Origin: a virus
IMG/VR virus record: IMGVR_UViG_3300046311_000263
Location: 1-64,000 of that record
DNA: 64,000 nt
Reading direction: 5' to 3' (one strand)
Shown here: piece after piece, positions 61,063 through 64,000 of the stretch
Position numbering within the stretch: the stretch's first letter is position 1
Layout: the number at the start of each line of letters is the position of its first letter
Program-made: the position numbers and the translations under genes
Notes under the pieces: generated by a model
The model's database searches: none
What the model saw: only the letters and a program-made list of their open reading frames with translations
What the model was told of the DNA's origin: nothing

Positions 61063-62379
61063 TCATAAAGTATACGTATATACTGCGTACCTTATAGCGT
61101 CGGGTATGTGACTGTGCGTATGCAAAGGCTTTTCCTTTGTCAGCGTAGCTTTAGTATCCCATTGATACTGATCAAGAGCAGCTAGAGTATGTACGCAATG
61201 AGGAGAAATCTTTAGTCGATTATTATCTATTAAAGACTGCACATATGCAATACCTGGCAATACGTCTTTCTTAGCTTTGATAGTGGAAATGTTATAAATG
61301 TGTGCTAAATCGGACGCAAATTGTGGCGCTGCTGAGTCTATAAATATGGAGTCTATTTTCCATTTGTCTACAAACTCAGCAATAGAAGCAGCGTGCTCTG
61401 GTGTATTACGCTCGGCTTCTAAATACTCGTCCACGATATGAAATACGTCGTCTAGTGGGCTATACACTATTACTACGAAAGCCGTAGGGTCGCGATACCC
61501 AGGGTCTAGGCCAGCTATTACTTCAGTGCCATCAACTGGTAAGTACTCGCAAACATTAGAGTCTACAACGCTATAAATCTGACCCTCGAATGAGTTAAAT
61601 GACGCCATGTACTCTTGTTCAAATTCGTTCTTTGACATAGAGTTACGAGCTTCAGCAGCGTCAGACTCAAGCATTCTATGGTTCTCACGATAGTCAGCTT
61701 TAATAGATACCCACTCAGGATACTTATCAGAATACCCACGCTGGAAGAATGTACTGAACCAGTTATTCTTACCGCGGGGAGTAGAGATAAATATAGCTTT
61801 AGAATTCTTACGATCTAGCGTGGGTCGTAGAGATACGTTGAAAGCTGCTTCGCCATCAGCACCTAGAGCAGCTTCGTCGAAGATAATCAAATTATACGAA
61901 CGTCCAACTGAAGAGTCTACTGTGGATAAAGATCCCATTCGTACTGAAGAGCCGTTAGATAGCTCAATTACCTTATCTTTTAAGTTATCTCTAGCAACCT
62001 CTAAATCAAAAGAAGCAATCAAATGACGCTGTATTTCGAACGAGATGGAAGATAGACTGAAGTTAGGAGACATAATCAGTACGTTACAGGAAGGTACTAG
62101 AGCTACTAACTGCCCAATAATATTAGAAATATAAGTTTTACCCAATCGGCGCGCTAGTGCAGCACAAACAAATCTAATCCTAGGATCGTTGATTGCATTA
62201 ATAAGCGCAATCTGGGGGTCATTGATCTGATCCCACGCAGTGGAAGGCTCGTCTGTTACAGGATCGCGCGCTGGTAATAACTTTAAATACGGTGTGATAG
62301 GTAATTTGATAAACCTATCCGCCATTGGAAACTCAGTAATTTCAGTACTAGAGATTCCTGGTCTGCTAATTTCCAGCAT
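61063..62379 (-). CDS. terL: Terminase large subunit
   Basis: 438 residues. ATPase part: Walker A ALARRLGKTYISN (about 62-74), Walker B YNLIIFDEAALG (about 137-148) and motif III FISTPRGKNN (about 175). Nuclease part: AGLDPGYRDPTAFVV (about 265), FIDSAAPQF (about 325) and SHIPDAIRYAVY near the C-terminus supply the RNase H-fold acidic residues. It pumps and cuts DNA at packaging. The start overlaps a tiny membrane-protein gene that links it to terS. Confidence 0.93.
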   Translation of the reverse strand: MLEISRPGISSTEITEFPMADRFIKLPITPYLKLLPARDPVTDEPSTAWDQINDPQIALINAINDPRIRFVCAALARRLGKTYISNIIGQLVALVPSCNVLIMSPNFSLSSISFEIQRHLIASFDLEVARDNLKDKVIELSNGSSVRMGSLSTVDSSVGRSYNLIIFDEAALGADGEAAFNVSLRPTLDRKNSKAIFISTPRGKNNWFSTFFQRGYSDKYPEWVSIKADYRENHRMLESDAAEARNSMSKNEFEQEYMASFNSFEGQIYSVVDSNVCEYLPVDGTEVIAGLDPGYRDPTAFVVIVYSPLDDVFHIVDEYLEAERNTPEHAASIAEFVDKWKIDSIFIDSAAPQFASDLAHIYNISTIKAKKDVLPGIAYVQSLIDNNRLKISPHCVHTLAALDQYQWDTKATLTKEKPLHTHSHIPDAIRYAVYTYTL

Positions 62380-62503
62380 ATAGATAGAGAGCCGTTAAAC
62401 CAACGTATATTATAGAGGCTTTTATAATATCGTACAAAGGGAATAAATGCGATAAGCCTAAAGCTATAACCATAGGTATCAGTAAAAGGTAATTCTTATT
62501 CAT
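62366..62503 (-). CDS. Tiny membrane protein between terS and terL
   Basis: 45 residues, ATG at 62503 inside the terS end, TAG at 62366-62368 inside the terL start. Sequence begins MNKNYLLLIPMVIALGLSHL and continues with a second hydrophobic stretch (IIKASIIYVGLTALYLYA), so two membrane helices. Overlaps on both sides support translation. Function unknown; a lysis or membrane-anchoring role is possible. Confidence 0.6.
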   Translation of the reverse strand: MNKNYLLLIPMVIALGLSHLFPLYDIIKASIIYVGLTALYLYAGN

Positions 62504-62975
62504 TGTTAATTATCCCTGAAGTAAGCTGACGAATAAGGTTATCATACTTGGATCCGCCATTGTTAACCTGCACATTTAGCTGGTTTTTAATATTAGCTGA
62601 ACGTGCTTTCTCTAGATCTATTTGTTTAGACATCTCATCCATGGTCATCTTGTGGCTTAGGGCCAGCAATTCAGCAATATCCTTAGCCGATCCAGTTTCT
62701 GATTCTTCCAGTTCCTGAAATTTCTTCTGAATAATAGCATCCATAGCTCTTCGCATTTTGAACCTATTATTAAACCCCATATTGAAGAATACGTGATCTA
62801 TGTAAGCTTTCACTTCTCTGCGATTTAGAGTTTCTGTGACAATTTCGGGAGGAAGGTCTAATTCTTCCGAGGTCGCTCGTATATCCTGGAGCTGAAGATA
62901 ACTATTAGCAATTTCCAGGTACTCTGGGCTAATTGCTAGAACTTCGGCGGGGGTGTGTGTTGGTAGATTAGCCAT
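62496..62975 (-). CDS. terS: Terminase small subunit
   Basis: 159 residues from ATG 62975; the TTG 27 bases upstream lies in the promoter leader and is less likely. N-terminal helix-turn-helix-like region (PEYLEIANSYLQLQDIRATS; LPPEIVTETLNRREVKAYID) and a central coiled coil (KDIAELLALSHKMTMDEMSK) match small terminases that choose the packaging site. It precedes TerL. Confidence 0.78.
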   Translation of the reverse strand: MANLPTHTPAEVLAISPEYLEIANSYLQLQDIRATSEELDLPPEIVTETLNRREVKAYIDHVFFNMGFNNRFKMRRAMDAIIQKKFQELEESETGSAKDIAELLALSHKMTMDEMSKQIDLEKARSANIKNQLNVQVNNGGSKYDNLIRQLTSGIINNE

Positions 62976-63001
62976 GGTGTAAAATAAGTGCGATTGGTAC
63001 A

Positions 63002-63030
63002 ATTATACCACCTAGGGTAATCACGTGCAA
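63002..63030 (-). promoter_or_regulatory. Late promoter of the terminase/head genes
   Basis: On the minus strand TTGCAC (63030-63025) and TATAAT (63007-63002), spacer 17. Predicted start about 20 bases before the terS ATG. Confidence 0.82.
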
Positions 63031-63225
63031 GTGTATTTTTCTAGGGTTTAAAGCTTACTTGAATAATCTAGGTTATTTTGTTAAAATAATGGCTTGGCAC
63101 CGTAATTGTTTTCTAAAATTTTCTAAATAGGCCTTGGTGGTGGGTGTATAGGCATGGGTGGACATGTTAGTCAAGTATCCCCCCCAGTATACCACAGTCT
63201 CATGGCCCACGGCAAGCTAAAAGAT
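63031..63225. other. Intergenic stretch between divergent blocks
   Basis: No credible gene on either strand. It holds a near-direct repeat TTTTCTAAAATTTTCTAAAT at 63110-63130 and a run of seven C at about 63180. Because it lies beside terS it could contain a packaging site or origin, but nothing proves that. Confidence 0.35.
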
Positions 63226-63257
63226 GTAACAACCTGTAACTTATAAGGTTATTGTTG
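63226..63257 (+). promoter_or_regulatory. Operator-like repeat, copy 1
   Basis: GTAACAACCTGTAACTTATA followed by AGGTTATTGTTG. The left half AACAACCT is mirrored by AGGTT..TGTT. A near-identical block recurs at 63770-63798, each placed just before a TATACT -10 promoter. Confidence 0.65.
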
Positions 63258-63280
63258 TAGGTTAATTTTCGTGTTATACT
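63252..63280 (+). promoter_or_regulatory. Promoter of the L7/L12-like gene
   Basis: TTGTTG (63252-63257) and TATACT (63275-63280), spacer 17. Its -35 box is the right end of the operator-like repeat. Confidence 0.7.
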
Positions 63281-63309
63281 ACGTTCACGCAATCAAAAAG
63301 GACTCCCAA

Positions 63310-63693
63310 ATGAACCGCGATACCGTTCTGCTCTCGATCATCAAGCAACTTATGCTGTCCCTCGACTCCTATGAGATGAGGGCTCTTCTGGAAAAGGTTC
63401 TGGACAAGGAGCCGGAAGCTATTGCTCGCGGCCTGGGTGTTCATGTCCCTGTCCCTGTGACTGTAGAGGCGACCCCGGCATGGGCGTATGAGACGGTTGC
63501 CTTTCTGCGGAGCGCACACAAGGTGTCAGCTATCAAGGCTGTGCGTGCCGCTACCGGCATGGGCTTGAAGGAGGCAAAAGACACGATTGATTACTTCAGC
63601 GGGTACGGGGACGTTACTCACTACGGCCTATGTTACAAGGGGCAGGAGGCTGTTGCTGCCCTGCGTCGTGTTACCGGTACACTCTATATCTAA
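63310..63693 (+). CDS. Protein with ribosomal L7/L12 C-terminal-like domain
   Basis: 127 residues from ATG 63310 (AAAAGGA upstream); an in-frame GTG at 63271 lies inside the promoter. The C-terminal half HKVSAIKAVRAATGMGLKEA followed by KDTIDYF matches the L7/L12 C-terminal domain pattern, the part of the ribosomal stalk that recruits translation factors. The N-terminal half is helical (SIIKQLMLSLDSYEMRALLE). Codons are GC-rich, unlike the rest of the window. Phage proteins with this domain are known; the role may be at the ribosome but is not shown. Confidence 0.8.
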   Translation: MNRDTVLLSIIKQLMLSLDSYEMRALLEKVLDKEPEAIARGLGVHVPVPVTVEATPAWAYETVAFLRSAHKVSAIKAVRAATGMGLKEAKDTIDYFSGYGDVTHYGLCYKGQEAVAALRRVTGTLYI

Positions 63694-63699
63694 GTAGAG

Positions 63700-63721
63700 C
63701 AATAGGGGTTAGCCCCTATTG
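63700..63721 (+). terminator. Hairpin after the L7/L12-like gene
   Basis: CAATAGGGG-TTAG-CCCCTATTG, a perfect 9-bp stem, seven bases after the stop. No T tract follows, so it may act as an RNA-stabilising hairpin or weak terminator. Confidence 0.6.
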
Positions 63722-63723
63722 GC

Positions 63724-63759
63724 GCCTAAATTATACCACATAATTTAGGCCCGTGTCAA
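63724..63759 (-). promoter_or_regulatory. Leftward promoter inside an 11-bp inverted repeat
   Basis: GCCTAAATTAT (63724-63734) and ATAATTTAGGC (63740-63750) are exactly complementary. On the minus strand TTGACA (63759-63754) and TATAAT (63735-63730) are 18 bases apart, with the -10 box within the repeat. Transcription would run antisense to the L7/L12-like gene toward terS. Confidence 0.55.
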
Positions 63760-63769
63760 CGTGCAGGAC

Positions 63770-63798
63770 GTAACAACCTGTAACTTGTAAGGTTGTTG
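63770..63798 (+). promoter_or_regulatory. Operator-like repeat, copy 2
   Basis: GTAACAACCTGTAACTTGTA followed by AGGTTGTTG. AACAACCT and AGGTTGTT form a perfect 8-bp inverted repeat with a 10-base centre. Confidence 0.7.
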
Positions 63799-63824
63799 CA
63801 TTCCTAGAATTTTGCTGCTATACT
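63796..63824 (+). promoter_or_regulatory. Promoter of the small gene at 63849
   Basis: TTGCAT (63796-63801) and TATACT (63819-63824), spacer 17. Sequence around the -10 box (CTATACTACGTTCA) repeats that of the promoter at 63252-63280. Confidence 0.72.
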
Positions 63825-63848
63825 ACGTTCATTGTATAGGAGATAGAG

Positions 63849-63980
63849 ATGAGCAACCCGAACCAAGCCCGCTACCTGACCCTGATCTGCGAAGCTGAGC
63901 GTTGGGGGAATCAAAGGGCATGTACGAAGTTGCCGCTATCTACTACGCTGCTGCTAACAAGCTGGAGATTAACTGAATGA
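63849..63980 (+). CDS. Small protein with apparent frameshift
   Basis: ATG with AGGAG upstream. The zero frame gives 43 residues ending in an odd Thr/Leu-rich tail. A -1 shift at the five-G run (about 63904-63908) would instead yield GESKGMYEVAAIYYAAANKL and stop at 63974-63976, which looks much more protein-like and abuts the next ATG at 63977. Either a one-base deletion or a programmed shift. Family unknown. Confidence 0.5.
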   Translation: MSNPNQARYLTLICEAERWGNQRACTKLPLSTTLLLTSWRLTE

Positions 63981-64000
63981 AACTCTTTCGCATCGCCTAC
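63977..64000 (+). CDS. Start of a protein cut by the window edge
   Basis: ATG at 63977 directly after the -1 frame stop of the previous gene. Only eight residues (MKLFRIAY) are visible. No function can be given. Confidence 0.4.

Noticed and set aside
60956-61066. N-terminal extension of the HNH protein
   Set aside because: It would run through the terL terminator and the promoter boxes; the ATG at 60955 fits the promoter and the domain.
63271-63309. GTG start upstream of the L7/L12-like gene
   Set aside because: It overlaps the -10 box, while ATG 63310 has a good ribosome binding site.

Overview
The window is most of a tailed double-stranded DNA bacteriophage genome. It has no ribosomal RNA, no insertion sequence, no CRISPR array, no integrase and no lysogeny repressor, so a strictly lytic phage is the simplest reading. 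Promoters match the host sigma-70 consensus and almost all have a 17-base spacer. The endolysin is a single M15 domain without a wall-binding module and the lysis genes suit a Gram-negative host; the host genus cannot be named. The tape-measure gene, a lambda-type frameshifting chaperone pair, a head-tail connector and no sheath or baseplate-wedge genes suggest a long non-contractile tail. Most of the window is AT-rich, while the extreme right end (after about 63300) is clearly more GC-rich.

Layout: 1-6.1 kb, plus strand, holds small genes mixed with a tRNA array. Readable tRNAs are Cys, Gly, Met-type CAT, Arg, Val, Phe, Asp, Ser, Trp and Thr, alongside several tRNA-like elements whose anticodon arms are wrong or missing. 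It also holds MazG-like, ExoX-like, phosphoesterase and ThyX genes. 6.1-26.3 kb, plus strand, is the DNA metabolism module: DNA-binding proteins with Myb-like repeats, a PC4-like protein, NAD-dependent DNA ligase split into two genes, DnaB-like helicase, primase, family A polymerase, SLOG protein, UvsW/D10-like helicase, ssDNA-binding protein, SbcD/SbcC, glutaredoxin, a PDDEXK-type nuclease, flap exonuclease, dUTPase, B12-dependent ribonucleotide reductase and an N4 gp49-like protein. Split ligase, T5-like flap exonuclease and SbcCD together resemble the T5 replication set. A two-way terminator at about 26.35 kb separates this from everything to the right.

26.4-63.0 kb is on the minus strand and, read right to left, is the late module: TerS, a tiny membrane protein, TerL, HNH protein, HK97-type portal, a prohead protease fused to the major capsid protein, connector, tail completion, tail tube, frameshifting tail chaperones, a 2269-residue tape measure, tail tip and fibre proteins, a permuted NlpC/P60-like hydrolase, holin, M15 endolysin, a beta-helix spike, PhoH and a secreted esterase. 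63.2-64.0 kb, plus strand, starts a second rightward cluster of small GC-rich genes with repeated operator-like sequences, including an L7/L12 C-terminal-domain protein.

The parts fit a phage that transcribes with host RNA polymerase, replaces host DNA replication and nucleotide supply with its own, and supplies tRNAs. The least explained part is the tRNA array: tRNAs overlap coding regions, two tRNA acceptor stems appear to double as ribosome binding sites, and several tRNA-like genes keep an acceptor stem and T arm but have no usable anticodon loop. All assignments rest on reading motifs by eye; no database search was run.
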